Part shown: in pieces, positions 24,779 through 34,132 of the stretch
Layout of the letters: each line of letters starts with the position of its first letter
Numbering within the stretch: position 1 is the stretch's first letter
The notes under the pieces: generated by a model
What the model saw: only the letters and a program-made list of their open reading frames with translations
Told to the model about the DNA's origin: nothing
Databases searched by the model: none
Position numbers and translations under genes: made by a program
Origin: Gammaproteobacteria bacterium
Lineage (GTDB): Bacteria > Pseudomonadota > Gammaproteobacteria > Pseudomonadales > Azotimanducaceae
DNA: 34,132 bases
Direction of reading: 5' to 3'
Assembly: GCA_018656865.1 (NCBI GenBank)
Contig: JABHYO010000046.1
Span: 1 to 34,132, forward strand

Positions 24779-26443
24779 TTAGTCGAGTGGGCCGTCTAAT
24801 TCAAGGAACGCGGTCATGCCACTCGCCCGCGATGCGGAACTGGATATTGCGGTCCGCCAGCGATCAGCGGGAGAATAGATGAGAATCGACTGTTTTGCTC
24901 TAGTGGCGGCGGTGTAGAGTAGTTCCCGACTCATGAGGGTTTCAGATTCTGCATTCGTCTCTTCCGTCAGTATCAGGACGACGCGGTCGAACTCAGAGCC
25001 CTGAGCCTTGTGAACGGTCATGGCAAAACAGGTTTCATGCTCCGGCAGCCGTGATGCCAGGTATTGACGTCCATCCGGGAAGACAACCATATGTTGATCC
25101 GATTCCGCCAGGCGGACACTGATGCCAATGTCTCCATTGAACAATTCGAGGTTGTAATCGTTTCGTGTGATCAGGACGGGGCGTCCGTGATAGAAATTCT
25201 GGTCGGTCTTTTTTAGTTCGAGCTTTTCCAGTCGGGATTCAATGGCAGCATTGATCGACTCTACTCCGGGGCTTCCACCCCGTCTGCTGCAAAGAATCCG
25301 TGCCTGCTCGAAGACGTCAAGCAAGACCTCAGCAGAGGTGTTGCCTCGCTGCAGGCATGACAGATAGCCGGGCCAGTTATCAAGGAGTTGTTCTTCTTTA
25401 GGGGCCGAGGAAAAGGTAACAGAGCCGTCGGTGGCGCTGATTGCATCATCGATCCCACGTTCAATATTTTCTGCCAGCCGACCAACACCGCTGTCTGGTG
25501 AAAATCGATAGCTTTGCTTTAGCTCACAGATAGCATCGGTTAACTTGTTGGGCTCAGAAGCAATTTCGACCTCGCCGATTATTGGTTCAGCGATTGCGGC
25601 AAAGTCCGTCGAAAAGCCCGCATCTCCAGCACAGAGATCGGCGAGTACGTTACCCGTATCGACTGATGGTAGTTGTCGTGGGTCACCCAGCAAAAGCAGA
25701 TGTGTACGGTCTGGCAGAGCTGAAAGCAGCCTGTGCATCATTGGCAGGTCAATCATGGAGGCCTCGTCGACAATCAGGAGATCCGCGCTGATTGGGTTGT
25801 CGGGGCCGTGTCGGTATGACCGTCCGTCCCGGTGCATACCCAGTAATCTGTGAAGTGTTCTGACATCGGCCTTTGCCTGTCCTGATGGACTGTCAATTGA
25901 CTGGGAGAGCAGCATCGCTGCTTTACCGGTCGGGGCGGCCAGCTTAATTTCCATGCTCGGCTCTTGCTCGAGGAGAACTTTGAGAATTTTTAAGACGGTG
26001 CTGGTTTTGCCTGTACCCGGGCCGCCAGTGATGATGGTCAGACATCGGGTTAGAGCAAGCAGTGCCGCTAGTTTCTGTCTATTTCCGGTCTCTGATCCAA
26101 ATTCTCTGTTCAATCGATTGCTGATTGAATCGGGATCTATCGCAGAAACGGGTCTATTCCGGCTGGTTATCATCGCGGCCACTTCTCTTTCACAGTGAAA
26201 AAACCTGCTTAGGTAAAGTTTGTCTCCTGACAGAATGAGAGGTGTGGCGTCGTCGGGTTCACCAATTGTTGGTTGTTGTTTAAGTAGCTCGATTAACGCA
26301 GGGTCATTCAATGGCAGGCAGGAATGCCGGTTGATCGTGGCACGGATCAACTGTCTGATTGTGCGCCGAACTTCGGGAACAGTCGGCTGGCCAAGCAAAT
26401 TGAGAAAATGTTCTTCGAACCACTGCCCGGCGGCTTCGTTCAT
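24779..26443 (-). CDS. recD: RecBCD enzyme subunit RecD (5'-3' helicase)
   Basis: A 554-residue SF1B helicase, a little shorter than E. coli RecD (608). Walker A GGPGTGKT is at 140-147, Walker B DEAS at 226-229, LLGDPRQLPSV (motif III) near 257, and the C-terminal UvrD_C_2-type segments VHKAQGSEF and YTAATRAK are near 480 and 520. The N-terminal 100 residues with LSRFFHCEREVAAMI form the RecC-contact domain seen in RecD proteins. RecD drives the complex along the 5'-ended strand and is needed for nuclease activity. ATG 26443 overlaps the recB stop by 4 nt (ATGA), so the three rec genes are translated as a coupled unit. Confidence 0.96.
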   Translation of the reverse strand: MNEAAGQWFEEHFLNLLGQPTVPEVRRTIRQLIRATINRHSCLPLNDPALIELLKQQPTIGEPDDATPLILSGDKLYLSRFFHCEREVAAMITSRNRPVSAIDPDSISNRLNREFGSETGNRQKLAALLALTRCLTIITGGPGTGKTSTVLKILKVLLEQEPSMEIKLAAPTGKAAMLLSQSIDSPSGQAKADVRTLHRLLGMHRDGRSYRHGPDNPISADLLIVDEASMIDLPMMHRLLSALPDRTHLLLLGDPRQLPSVDTGNVLADLCAGDAGFSTDFAAIAEPIIGEVEIASEPNKLTDAICELKQSYRFSPDSGVGRLAENIERGIDDAISATDGSVTFSSAPKEEQLLDNWPGYLSCLQRGNTSAEVLLDVFEQARILCSRRGGSPGVESINAAIESRLEKLELKKTDQNFYHGRPVLITRNDYNLELFNGDIGISVRLAESDQHMVVFPDGRQYLASRLPEHETCFAMTVHKAQGSEFDRVVLILTEETNAESETLMSRELLYTAATRAKQSILIYSPADRWRTAISSSASRASGMTAFLELDGPLD

Positions 26444-29400
26444 CGCGTGCCTCCGACTAATTGATCCAGCTGGTCGATAACGTTTAGAGGGGGGCGATCA
26501 TTGAAGATACCCGTGCTGTCCTGACCGTTCATACCTCTCAGAAACAGGTAGCGGACACCGCCGAAGTGCTGATCATAGTCGTAATCTGGCAGCTTCTGCT
26601 TCAGCATTCGGGTAACGGCGACGGTATAGATCAGATACTGGAGGTGGTACTGATGCTGGGACATGGCAGCGGTCAGTTTGTCCCCCTGATAGTCCGCCCC
26701 GGTATTGCCGAGGTGGTTGGATTTGTAGTCGATGATGTAGTACTTGCCGTTGCATCGATAAACCAGGTCAATGAGTCCGGTCATCAGGCCCTCGAGCCTG
26801 ATCGCGCCGGGGTCTGTGGTGACGAGGTAACCTGAGCTCCGAAGATAGTCGATGAGCGAGGTCGAAGCGCTAATTGGAAAGTGAAATTCCATCTCGTCGA
26901 GGCGGTCGCTGCGAGTGATATCCTGAAGTGCGTGGTCGCCCATTGGCGATTGGATGATGTCCTTTAACCATGCGGTCAGCATAGGCTGCCATTCGTCGTC
27001 GAGTCCCAGCCGCCGCAGGGTTCTGCTACAGAGTTCTCCGTGCCCAGTGGTATCAGCAAAGTCAGTGTCTTCCATCAAACTATGTAGTTCCACACCGATG
27101 CGGGGGCCCCGTGGGAAGGCGAAACGGGAGTTATCGGGCGTGGTTGCTGTTTCGGTGTCGGAATCATCATCAGCGAAGCCGGTAACCAGATGAGGGTCCG
27201 CGAGCCTGGCAACGACGCCGGTATAGCTGTGTATCCGCCAGTCGTCGTATACGACGGGGCGTGGTGGAGGAGCAACCAGTTCATCGTGGGTCCTGTCACC
27301 TTTAAAGGTGGTATCTGGCACACTGTTTCCATCAACGATGTGGAACAGCGTGTCCGGCAGCCGGCCGCTGTGTTGAAGGTCCAGCAACAATGTCTGAAGA
27401 TTATCCTCCTTACCGACTTCATCGATCCCGAGCAAGCGCGCAATAGTTGATTGGCCAACACTCGTCAACTTGGGCAGTCCGATATGGCATCGATATCTGG
27501 CGCGTGTCAGGGCGACATAAAGTAGTCGCATCTCTTCCGCCCGATCTTCAGCACTGCTCTGTTCGCGGTGGTCTTCATTGTCTCCCAGTTCGAGGGCGGC
27601 GACGAACTGTCCATCACGGGTTTTATGAAAGAGTGCGGGACCCTTGTTGCTGTGTTTAGAGAAGACAGGCATGGGGATCATGACAATGTCGTACTCGAGC
27701 CCCTTGGCGGCATGCATGGTTACGATCTTGACCAGGTTCTCATCGCTTTCAAGACGCAGTTGACGTTCTTCAACATCAACGGTTTCTGTTTCCCGCTGTT
27801 CCTGGGTAAACCATTTGATCAGCTGGAAAATGCCGGGTGTTGTCATAGCCCGTTGTTGCAGCAGCTCGATCAGGTGCCGGAGATTGGTGAGCTGGCGTTC
27901 GCCGTCTGGTTGGTTCAGCCACTTTTCTGCCAGTTGCCGTTCGCTGAGGAGGGTATTCAGCATCGGTGCAATGCTCTTCTCTAGCCAGAGTTCGTGATAT
28001 TCACGGAACTCAGACAGCACACTTTGTTGTCGCTGGACGTCGTCGTTGAGTGATTCGATCTCTTCAGCCGTACATTGCATCAGTTGTGTGGCGAGTGCGG
28101 CGCGGATCGCGTGATCGCTTGTCGGTTCAGCAATGGCTTCGAGGATAAGCCTCAGATCGTGCGCGGTGTCCTGAAGAAAGACACTTTCCATGGTGAGGTA
28201 GACGCTTTTGACCCCGCGCTGCTGCAGGGCAGCCCTGGCTGCTTTGGCATCATCACGATTCCGAACGAGGAAGGCGATCTGACCGGCATTGATTGGCTTA
28301 TCATCGACGCAGGCATCTTTAGCGCTAATCAGGCGCACAGTCTGGTCCGCTGCATAGCTCATCGTGCTCTCACGCGCGGGATCGATCGTACTGAAGGCCT
28401 CAGCGTCACCGGTAACATAAATCTGGTAGGGCCTGCATGCGTCGCCGTTGATTGTCATACCCATTTCTACGTGTGGTGGTGCTACGGATACGGGTTGAAA
28501 CGGCATGTCCTCGTCGTTGCCGAATATGTTCTCCAGATTGAACAGGTGATTGGTCGCATCGATCAGAGCGGGTGAGGAACGCCAGTTCACGCTCAGCGAG
28601 TTAATGCCGGCGACCTGTCGCCTGGCGTTGATATAGGTATAAACATCAGCGCCCCGGAAGTTATAGATCGCCTGTTTCGGGTCGCCAATCATCATCAACG
28701 TTTTGTCAGTAGCGGTCGGCGGATAGACTTTTTGGAAGATGGAGTACTGAATACTGTCGGTATCCTGAAACTCATCGATCATAGCGACAGGCCAGCGCCG
28801 GGCGATGGTATCAGCGAGGGTCGACCCGGGCCGGATCACCGCACTGGCCGTGCGGGTCAGTAAATCGTCGAGTGTCAGTTTCTGCCACTGATCCTTATCG
28901 AGTTGAATCCGGTCGCTGACACGCTGCATCAGCCAATACCAGAGCCATGCCTTCAATCTTGATGCATCGGTACTGACTCCGCTGACCTTATCCAGGGCGG
29001 GATGTTGGGGTAGGTATCCTTTGGCGGTGACGGATAGTGATAGGTTTTGAGGCGAATAGATTTGCCAGAGAGGGTCGTTGAGGTCCGGTTCGGTAATCTG
29101 ACAGAACGCCGTCATCTGGTCCAGTCGCCGCATGGGCGTCCGCCGGCCGTTTAGTTTGGCTTCCTTCAGAATAGACGGCAGGTCATGTTCCAGCCATGCG
29201 GCCTTTGCAGCAAGGGCGCCCTTAATAATTGCCTCGCTGTCAGTCGTTTCAATATTGCTGGGGTGGTAGTCCAGCTCACCGCGGAACAGATAAGGCTTCA
29301 AGGCCCCCGCAAGAGCAGTTGGGTTTTGCCAGAGGGATAGAGCGAGGTCACGAAGCTCAGACCGCATGCCAAGAATGTCTCGCCGGAAACAGTCCTCAGC

Positions 29401-29859
29401 AGCTGTCTGTAGAAGCTGATCCCGTTCCCCATTGAGATCCTGGTTGAACAGGACGCCGGATTCGAATGCCTGTTCCCCTAACACACGGGCGCAGAATCCG
29501 TGGATAGTAAAAATGCTGGCTTCGTCCATCAGTTGACCGGCGGCCGTCAGCAGCTTCAGATCTCTGGCGGGGTCGGCACTCTCTTGCCGTAACTGCAGCA
29601 GAAAGTCGTCGCCTTCACCGGTCTTGTAGGCCTTTCGTGCCTCGCGAATGCGACTGGCAACGCGGTGTTTGAGTTCATCTGTCGCAGCAATGGTGAACGT
29701 GAGTATCAAAATTTGATTGATGGCCAACGGCGCCTGACCTCGCCCCAGCAACAGGCGAAGACAGAGGTTGGTAATGGTATAGGTTTTACCGGTGCCGGCA
29801 CTTGCCTCGATCAGCTGGCTCTGTGTCATGGGCAATGTCGCGGAGTCGAAATCACTCAT
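26440..29859 (-). CDS. recB: RecBCD enzyme subunit RecB (3'-5' helicase and nuclease)
   Basis: 1,139 residues, close to E. coli RecB (1,180). The N-terminal UvrD-type helicase has ASAGTGKT (19-26), LTFTIAATDELKHRV, IDEFQDTDSIQY near 360 and GDPKQAIYNFRGADVY near 390; the UvrD C-terminal part includes TMHAAKGLEYDIV. The C-terminal nuclease keeps the catalytic residues: the histidine in ELHSLMEDTDF, the aspartate in GLIDLVYR, and D-x-K in YYIIDYKSNHLG. It should therefore both unwind and cut DNA. ATG 29859 overlaps the recC stop by 8 nt. The whole nuclease and helicase set is intact, with no sign of decay. Confidence 0.97.
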   Translation of the reverse strand: MSDFDSATLPMTQSQLIEASAGTGKTYTITNLCLRLLLGRGQAPLAINQILILTFTIAATDELKHRVASRIREARKAYKTGEGDDFLLQLRQESADPARDLKLLTAAGQLMDEASIFTIHGFCARVLGEQAFESGVLFNQDLNGERDQLLQTAAEDCFRRDILGMRSELRDLALSLWQNPTALAGALKPYLFRGELDYHPSNIETTDSEAIIKGALAAKAAWLEHDLPSILKEAKLNGRRTPMRRLDQMTAFCQITEPDLNDPLWQIYSPQNLSLSVTAKGYLPQHPALDKVSGVSTDASRLKAWLWYWLMQRVSDRIQLDKDQWQKLTLDDLLTRTASAVIRPGSTLADTIARRWPVAMIDEFQDTDSIQYSIFQKVYPPTATDKTLMMIGDPKQAIYNFRGADVYTYINARRQVAGINSLSVNWRSSPALIDATNHLFNLENIFGNDEDMPFQPVSVAPPHVEMGMTINGDACRPYQIYVTGDAEAFSTIDPARESTMSYAADQTVRLISAKDACVDDKPINAGQIAFLVRNRDDAKAARAALQQRGVKSVYLTMESVFLQDTAHDLRLILEAIAEPTSDHAIRAALATQLMQCTAEEIESLNDDVQRQQSVLSEFREYHELWLEKSIAPMLNTLLSERQLAEKWLNQPDGERQLTNLRHLIELLQQRAMTTPGIFQLIKWFTQEQRETETVDVEERQLRLESDENLVKIVTMHAAKGLEYDIVMIPMPVFSKHSNKGPALFHKTRDGQFVAALELGDNEDHREQSSAEDRAEEMRLLYVALTRARYRCHIGLPKLTSVGQSTIARLLGIDEVGKEDNLQTLLLDLQHSGRLPDTLFHIVDGNSVPDTTFKGDRTHDELVAPPPRPVVYDDWRIHSYTGVVARLADPHLVTGFADDDSDTETATTPDNSRFAFPRGPRIGVELHSLMEDTDFADTTGHGELCSRTLRRLGLDDEWQPMLTAWLKDIIQSPMGDHALQDITRSDRLDEMEFHFPISASTSLIDYLRSSGYLVTTDPGAIRLEGLMTGLIDLVYRCNGKYYIIDYKSNHLGNTGADYQGDKLTAAMSQHQYHLQYLIYTVAVTRMLKQKLPDYDYDQHFGGVRYLFLRGMNGQDSTGIFNDRPPLNVIDQLDQLVGGTR

Positions 29860-32800
29860 GGCGACTCGCCTCTAGAATGGGCTGCCAGAGAGCCAGGGCA
29901 TCGTCACAGAATTGGCTACCGAATGCCTCAGGCAGGTTGAACAGTCGTTGCCAGTGTCTATCACTACCTTCGGGGCCCGCATAGCTGCCTTCCCACCCCT
30001 GCCTGACTTTAAGGATCGCTGCATCGTTATCTTTACCCTGGACTCGGCTGTCGGCAAAAGTCCTGGATGCCTCAGGTGGCAGCAGGAGTGGCGTATTGAT
30101 TCCAGCTTCGTAGAAATCAAGAAGTGCGACTAACAGTTCGGCGGCCTGCCCCCCCGGCATCGAGTCAAGAAAAAGCACTTCGGCATCATCGTTCTTGCCG
30201 CGATAAATACAGGTCGTTGAGAAATCCTGGCCGACGTTCGCTGCGAGGTGCTCCACCCAGGTTGTCAGATAGTGCCGGGCGCCAAGTCGACCAGCGCGTT
30301 GACTGACCAGTTGATCGTCGAATATGTTGGTCAGTCTCAGCGCGAGTCTTTGATCACCAACAGTCACGTCAGTTATTAGTCTTTGAGGTTCGCCGTTCAG
30401 GTAGGGAACAGCAGCTTTGAATATGCTCTCAGCCCGATCGATCTCCTGTTCGAGTTGCCGGTTACCGATGGCGCCAGTCATCACCCGGCCGGAGTTCAGT
30501 TGCTGCTGCCTGAATTCATCCAGATCGTCACCCGATACCAATATGGTGAGGGCCTGGTCTGCGAGGTGAAAGCGTTCCAGATTGTCCAGTTCAAATGACT
30601 CGACGTCCCGGAGGTCCACCTCATCACGGTCGAGATAGACGCCCAGGCGTTGCTGGAGAAAGTACCGCCCGGGATGACGTAAAAAACTGGTTAGCTGAGC
30701 AACCGAGTTACATTCGAAAGCAGGATCAGCCTTGAGTGGCGCTGAGAGGAATGGTTGTGTATCCGTATTCGTCAGTGCCCGATACCAGGTTTCAGTATAC
30801 GAGCGCCTTTCGCCTTTTTCGTAGTAACGGGGATTGAATGGCTGCAGCGCATGTTCGATGGGTTTGAATTGCTCGAAGACATTGCTGAGGTAATCCAGAA
30901 ATTCTCCGAGAACAGCAGACGGGGGCCTGTCTTTGTTGTCCCGTATGCCCTTGCCGATATAGCTGGTGTAGAAATAGTCCTCTGCGGACAGCAGTGCCTC
31001 CAGGAACAGGTAGCGGTCATCCAGCTTTTTTGATCGATCGCCGCGGGCCGGTGGAGCCGAGGCGATCAGATCGAAAGAGTGGGGTCTGATATCACGGGGA
31101 TATTCGCCGTCGTTGATCCCGAGCAGGCAGACCATGCGAAAGGGAATGCTGCGCATGGGTACCAGGTTTGCGAAAGTAATGCCCCCGGTGATGAACCCTG
31201 CCCGGGAAGGTGTGCTGGATACTCCCTGCCTGATCGCGTGCGCCAGTAACTGATGAGAGAAAGGGGTTTCAAAGCAGGCACTTGTTGCGCTGCTAGTCAG
31301 CGCATCTAGCTGCTGGAGCAGCAGATTGATGTCCAGAATCTCATCACCGGCAGCAACAAAGAAATCATCGATGAGTGCTGTTATCAATGCCTGCCACTCG
31401 GTGACGTTTTTTTCTGTGGCCAACTGCTCCCGATAGTGGTCCAGAAGATCGAGAATATGGCAGAGTGTACCGAGCAGCTCGCTTTCTGATGGTGATATCT
31501 CGAGTGGTACTGTCCCCTCCCAAAGTCCCTGTGCCGGTGTCATGGAGAAGCCCAGCAGGAGCCTGTCCAGACCGAAGCGCCAGGTATTCTGGTGTTCATC
31601 GGGGAGGTCCCAAAGTTGGGCCTTTTTACTGCCGCTCACTTCCCAGCGAATTTCGGCTGCATCGATCCAGTGTGCAATGGTTTCCAGATCACCAGCTGCC
31701 AGATCAAACCGTCGCATGACAGCGGGTACCTCCAGCAGGTCCATGACGTTGGGACCACTCAGGCGAGACCTGGGCAGTTCCAGCAGTGAGAGAACGCTTT
31801 CAAGTAATGTGCCGTTCGACAGGTTATTGGTGTCGGTGATTCTAAAATTAATGCTGCCGGTAAAGACTGACTGGATGAAGGGCGTGTAGTCTGCAACATC
31901 CGGTACCATGACGATAATGTCATTCGGTTTCAGTGTGGGATCCTGACTGATTGTCCTTAGAATTTCATCGTGTAGGACTTCTACTTCTCGCAGACGGCTG
32001 TGACAGGCGTGAACCTGTATTGTGGCGTCAGAAACATCGGAGGGAGAGGGGGCAGCAGATTCAAAGCTACCACCAAAGGTTAGTTCCAGGATGTCATTCT
32101 TGACGAGGTTCAGCATGGAGTCGGGGTTGAACTCGACGAAGGACTCCTCGGATTGAATTCGATCAGCTTCGAGCAGCAGTTCGAGGTACTCTCGCCCCTG
32201 TTTTCCCAGCGAGGACAGCAGTGGATTGCCGATCTCGAGATAATCTTCATCTGAGAGTGGGGCGTCACTGGTAACCAGTGATCTGATCGAGCGCCTGGCT
32301 TTATCCTTCTCCGAGACGATGTCACCCCAGTAGTGTCTGCAGGGATTGAGAAAATAGATATCGATGTCGGTGTTTTCAGACAGCGCTTCGAATGTCTGGA
32401 GTTGAAGCGGGGGCATGGTTGATAGACCGAAAACGCTGAGCTGTTGCCAGGGTAACTCCGTTGTATCGGTTTCCAGGTGCTGCAGGACCTGACCATGCAG
32501 GGCCGCTCTGTGGAGATGCCTGTAGTCCGGAAGGTCTTCCATAATCAGACGCCACAATTCAGCTTGCCAACTGGCGTGTCCTTGTTCTTCCGAAGGACCG
32601 TCCTTCCAGTCCAGCATCCATTGCGGGCGGTACATCAGGTATTCGTCAAAAAGTAACGCGATTTCCTGAGAGAGCTGAAATAAACGGAGGTCCCTGTCAC
32701 CACTACCAGCCAGATAGTCGGTGATGGTGCCGGATAGGCTGGGATTTGCGTCGATGAGACGCATCACTCGCCATGTCAGTCTCTCTGCATCGAAAGGCGA

Positions 32801-33049
32801 TTCTGCAAGTTGACGTGTGTCGGGAATAAGGGACTGATAGAGTCGCCAGAGGAAAGTGGCTGGTAGAACACAATCGACATTGGTGGCGATTCCATGGCGC
32901 TGCGCCAGCTGCAGTTTCAGCCATTGACCGAGGCCAAAACTCTGTACGATGAGGGTCCTCGGGATGAATGGATCACCGCCCGTGTCGCTGCGTTGGCAGA
33001 ACAGATCAGCCAGCTCCGACATCTGGTTCGATTGGAACAGATTTAGCAT
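29852..33049 (-). CDS. recC: RecBCD enzyme subunit RecC
   Basis: 1,065 residues (E. coli 1,122). RecC has the fold of a helicase and nuclease but lost catalysis; accordingly no Walker A is visible. Recognition rests on FGLGQWLKLQLAQRHGIATN, FLWRLYQSLIP, IQVHACHSRLREVEVLHDEI, MVPDVADYTPFI, MRSIPFRMVCLLGINDGEYP and DDRYLFLEALLSAEDYFYTSYIG, all typical RecC blocks. RecC splits the duplex and reads the Chi site in the 3' strand. ATG 33049 has no good ribosome-binding site: the bases before it read CTACTCCTTGAG. The gene follows surE on the same strand after 94 nt with a hairpin between them. Confidence 0.96.
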   Translation of the reverse strand: MLNLFQSNQMSELADLFCQRSDTGGDPFIPRTLIVQSFGLGQWLKLQLAQRHGIATNVDCVLPATFLWRLYQSLIPDTRQLAESPFDAERLTWRVMRLIDANPSLSGTITDYLAGSGDRDLRLFQLSQEIALLFDEYLMYRPQWMLDWKDGPSEEQGHASWQAELWRLIMEDLPDYRHLHRAALHGQVLQHLETDTTELPWQQLSVFGLSTMPPLQLQTFEALSENTDIDIYFLNPCRHYWGDIVSEKDKARRSIRSLVTSDAPLSDEDYLEIGNPLLSSLGKQGREYLELLLEADRIQSEESFVEFNPDSMLNLVKNDILELTFGGSFESAAPSPSDVSDATIQVHACHSRLREVEVLHDEILRTISQDPTLKPNDIIVMVPDVADYTPFIQSVFTGSINFRITDTNNLSNGTLLESVLSLLELPRSRLSGPNVMDLLEVPAVMRRFDLAAGDLETIAHWIDAAEIRWEVSGSKKAQLWDLPDEHQNTWRFGLDRLLLGFSMTPAQGLWEGTVPLEISPSESELLGTLCHILDLLDHYREQLATEKNVTEWQALITALIDDFFVAAGDEILDINLLLQQLDALTSSATSACFETPFSHQLLAHAIRQGVSSTPSRAGFITGGITFANLVPMRSIPFRMVCLLGINDGEYPRDIRPHSFDLIASAPPARGDRSKKLDDRYLFLEALLSAEDYFYTSYIGKGIRDNKDRPPSAVLGEFLDYLSNVFEQFKPIEHALQPFNPRYYEKGERRSYTETWYRALTNTDTQPFLSAPLKADPAFECNSVAQLTSFLRHPGRYFLQQRLGVYLDRDEVDLRDVESFELDNLERFHLADQALTILVSGDDLDEFRQQQLNSGRVMTGAIGNRQLEQEIDRAESIFKAAVPYLNGEPQRLITDVTVGDQRLALRLTNIFDDQLVSQRAGRLGARHYLTTWVEHLAANVGQDFSTTCIYRGKNDDAEVLFLDSMPGGQAAELLVALLDFYEAGINTPLLLPPEASRTFADSRVQGKDNDAAILKVRQGWEGSYAGPEGSDRHWQRLFNLPEAFGSQFCDDALALWQPILEASRHE

Positions 33050-33110
33050 CTCAAGGAGTAGTAGATCCAGTGGATTTCTAGATTACCACGAGAAGTTCAT
33101 TCAGCCAGCA

Positions 33111-33130
33111 GTACGGGCAAAAGCCCGTGC
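33111..33130. terminator. Hairpin between surE and recC
   Basis: ACGGGC-AAAA-GCCCGT (33113-33128) is a perfect 6-bp GC-rich stem, extended to 8 bp with one G-T pair. It lies 14 nt past the surE stop. On the - strand the run of Us stands before the stem rather than after it, so this is not a textbook intrinsic terminator; it may only weaken read-through into recC. Confidence 0.4.
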
Positions 33131-33143
33131 AGAAAAATTATCT

Positions 33144-34132
33144 TCACCAGCTCTTCGGCTTGAATATTCTCCGAAGCCAGGAATCAGGTTTCTTTTTCTT
33201 CTTTTCCGCCTCGGGAGCCATCGAAGATTCAGTCGGCTCGTTCTTTAGAATTGCCTTTGGGACTTCTGGTAGTGGCGCTGCGGTAGCGGTTGATTCGGGT
33301 GGAGTAACCGTTTCGACTTCTTCTAATTTATTCATGGGAGGAACGGGTGTCGCTTCCTGGAATTCGACAACCTGGTTGTCCTCTGGTTCGGCGGGCACTT
33401 GTACCGGCTCTGGTTTTTTCTCCGGTTCGCGTTGTCTGATGGGTACATTGGCTGGTTCGTAGTCTCTATCCAGAAGGTATTTGTCCAGGTACTTCTGGTT
33501 GCGATGGGTTTTCACCGACATGATGCCGTCCAGAAAGGTCAGGGTGACATAGCCATCTGCGAGGGACTCGGCATCGTTCTTGCGGGCATGTTTGTAGGGG
33601 GAAAGCAGTTCCGGCGCGAATTTCCCGTCGGGCCGTCGGTTGTAGCGCTTTCCGATTATCGAATGATCCGAGAGCATACTCCAGCGTACACCCTTAACAT
33701 CCAGGGGAAGCCTGGCAGGGTAGTTGACGTTGAGAACAGCGGTGAGGTCGTCAAGATCCAGGTTCTCGAGTAGACGAACCAGCAATCTACCCGCGCCGTC
33801 AAAAGCACCCACCGAACTGGGGAATCCTTTTGGGCGTTCTTCGAGAATCACTTCAACAGAAAGAGCAATGGCCGGTACGCCAAGTCGGAATGCGGTGATC
33901 GCTGCGCCGACGGTTCCCGAAATGTTCACATCATGACCGACGTTCTGGCTAAAGTTGGCGCCGGAAATGACCAGGTCGGGTGGTGTGTCGAACATGATGT
34001 AACCGAGGCCGACACGTACTGCATCAGCTGGCCTGCCGTGGACAGACCAGATCTGGTCTTGATGAGCAGTGACATGGACACCACGGGCCGTTATTGAGGC
34101 GGATGCGCCACTCTGCTGGGTAGCGGGAGCAA
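33144..34132 (-). CDS. surE: SurE-family 5'/3'-nucleotidase with an extended C-terminal tail (N-terminus outside window)
   Basis: The frame is open to the window edge and gives 328 complete codons. At the edge it reads APATQQSGASASITARGVHV, then GRPADAVRVGLGYI, PDLVISGANFSQNVGHDVNISGTVGAA, all diagnostic of SurE, a metal-dependent nucleoside monophosphatase. The serine in QQSGAS and the asparagine in SGANFSQN match metal ligands; the two N-terminal aspartates (NDDG) must lie outside. The core ends near DGYVTLTFLDGIMSVKTHR. After it come about 95 residues rich in Pro, Glu and Thr (EPEKKPEPVQVPAEPEDNQV...) and a basic ending EKKKKKPDSWLRRIFKPKSW, which ordinary SurE proteins (about 250 residues) lack. 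The region between the stop and recC is 94 nt. Confidence 0.9.
   Translation of the reverse strand, partial: APATQQSGASASITARGVHVTAHQDQIWSVHGRPADAVRVGLGYIMFDTPPDLVISGANFSQNVGHDVNISGTVGAAITAFRLGVPAIALSVEVILEERPKGFPSSVGAFDGAGRLLVRLLENLDLDDLTAVLNVNYPARLPLDVKGVRWSMLSDHSIIGKRYNRRPDGKFAPELLSPYKHARKNDAESLADGYVTLTFLDGIMSVKTHRNQKYLDKYLLDRDYEPANVPIRQREPEKKPEPVQVPAEPEDNQVVEFQEATPVPPMNKLEEVETVTPPESTATAAPLPEVPKAILKNEPTESSMAPEAEKKKKKPDSWLRRIFKPKSW

Noticed and set aside
28075-28575. A 166-codon + strand frame inside recB
   Set aside because: It is antisense to conserved RecB helicase sequence and has no recognisable features.

Overview
The window looks like chromosomal DNA from a free-living gammaproteobacterium, probably marine. 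This rests on a complete recC-recB-recD set in that order, a SurE homologue upstream of it, and a YrbG-type antiporter, together with CoA-linked catabolic genes and a giant calcium-binding secreted protein. Species cannot be fixed from the sequence alone. No rRNA, tRNA, CRISPR array, transposase or phage gene was seen.

Left part (1-6320) is small-molecule metabolism. On the + strand are the C-terminal part of a type B carboxylesterase and, overlapping it by 10 nt, a small 4Fe-4S protein whose stop codon lies in an interspersed inverted-repeat element. The next genes are on the - strand: alpha/beta hydrolase, metallo-beta-lactamase-fold hydrolase, a MFE-2-like short-chain dehydrogenase and a crotonase-family protein lacking both classical catalytic glutamates. 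An 82-bp direct duplication follows the metallo-hydrolase gene and includes its last codons. A SnoaL/NTF2-like protein is on the + strand.

Middle part (6321-11139) holds an MFS exporter on the - strand, and divergently a LytS-type sensor kinase with a LytTR response regulator in a 4-nt-overlapping pair. A YrbG-type Ca2+/Na+ antiporter follows on the - strand.

The dominant feature is a two-ORF locus at 10882-23870: an 85-codon ORF coupled by TGATG to a reading frame of about 4,240 codons. The giant product has a FecR domain, a long Glu-rich linker, about 15 Ig/cadherin/VCBS-like modules (five of them very similar), RTX calcium-binding blocks, a long Gly/Asn/Thr-rich beta-solenoid-like stretch, and an RTX/type I secretion-like C-terminus. 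The 85-residue ORF looks like the N-terminal part of the same kind of protein, so the gene appears split by a frame change. No type I transporter lies in the window. The giant gene collides tail to tail with the next gene, sharing 4 nt at the stop codons.

Right part (23867-34132) is one - strand series, transcribed right to left: surE (N-terminus outside the window, unusual Pro/Glu/Lys-rich tail), recC, recB, recD with overlapping ends, then a PlsC-family acyltransferase. RecBCD would repair double-strand breaks and degrade linear DNA. There is no gene-free stretch longer than 300 bases; the longest intergenic region is 3535-3809.
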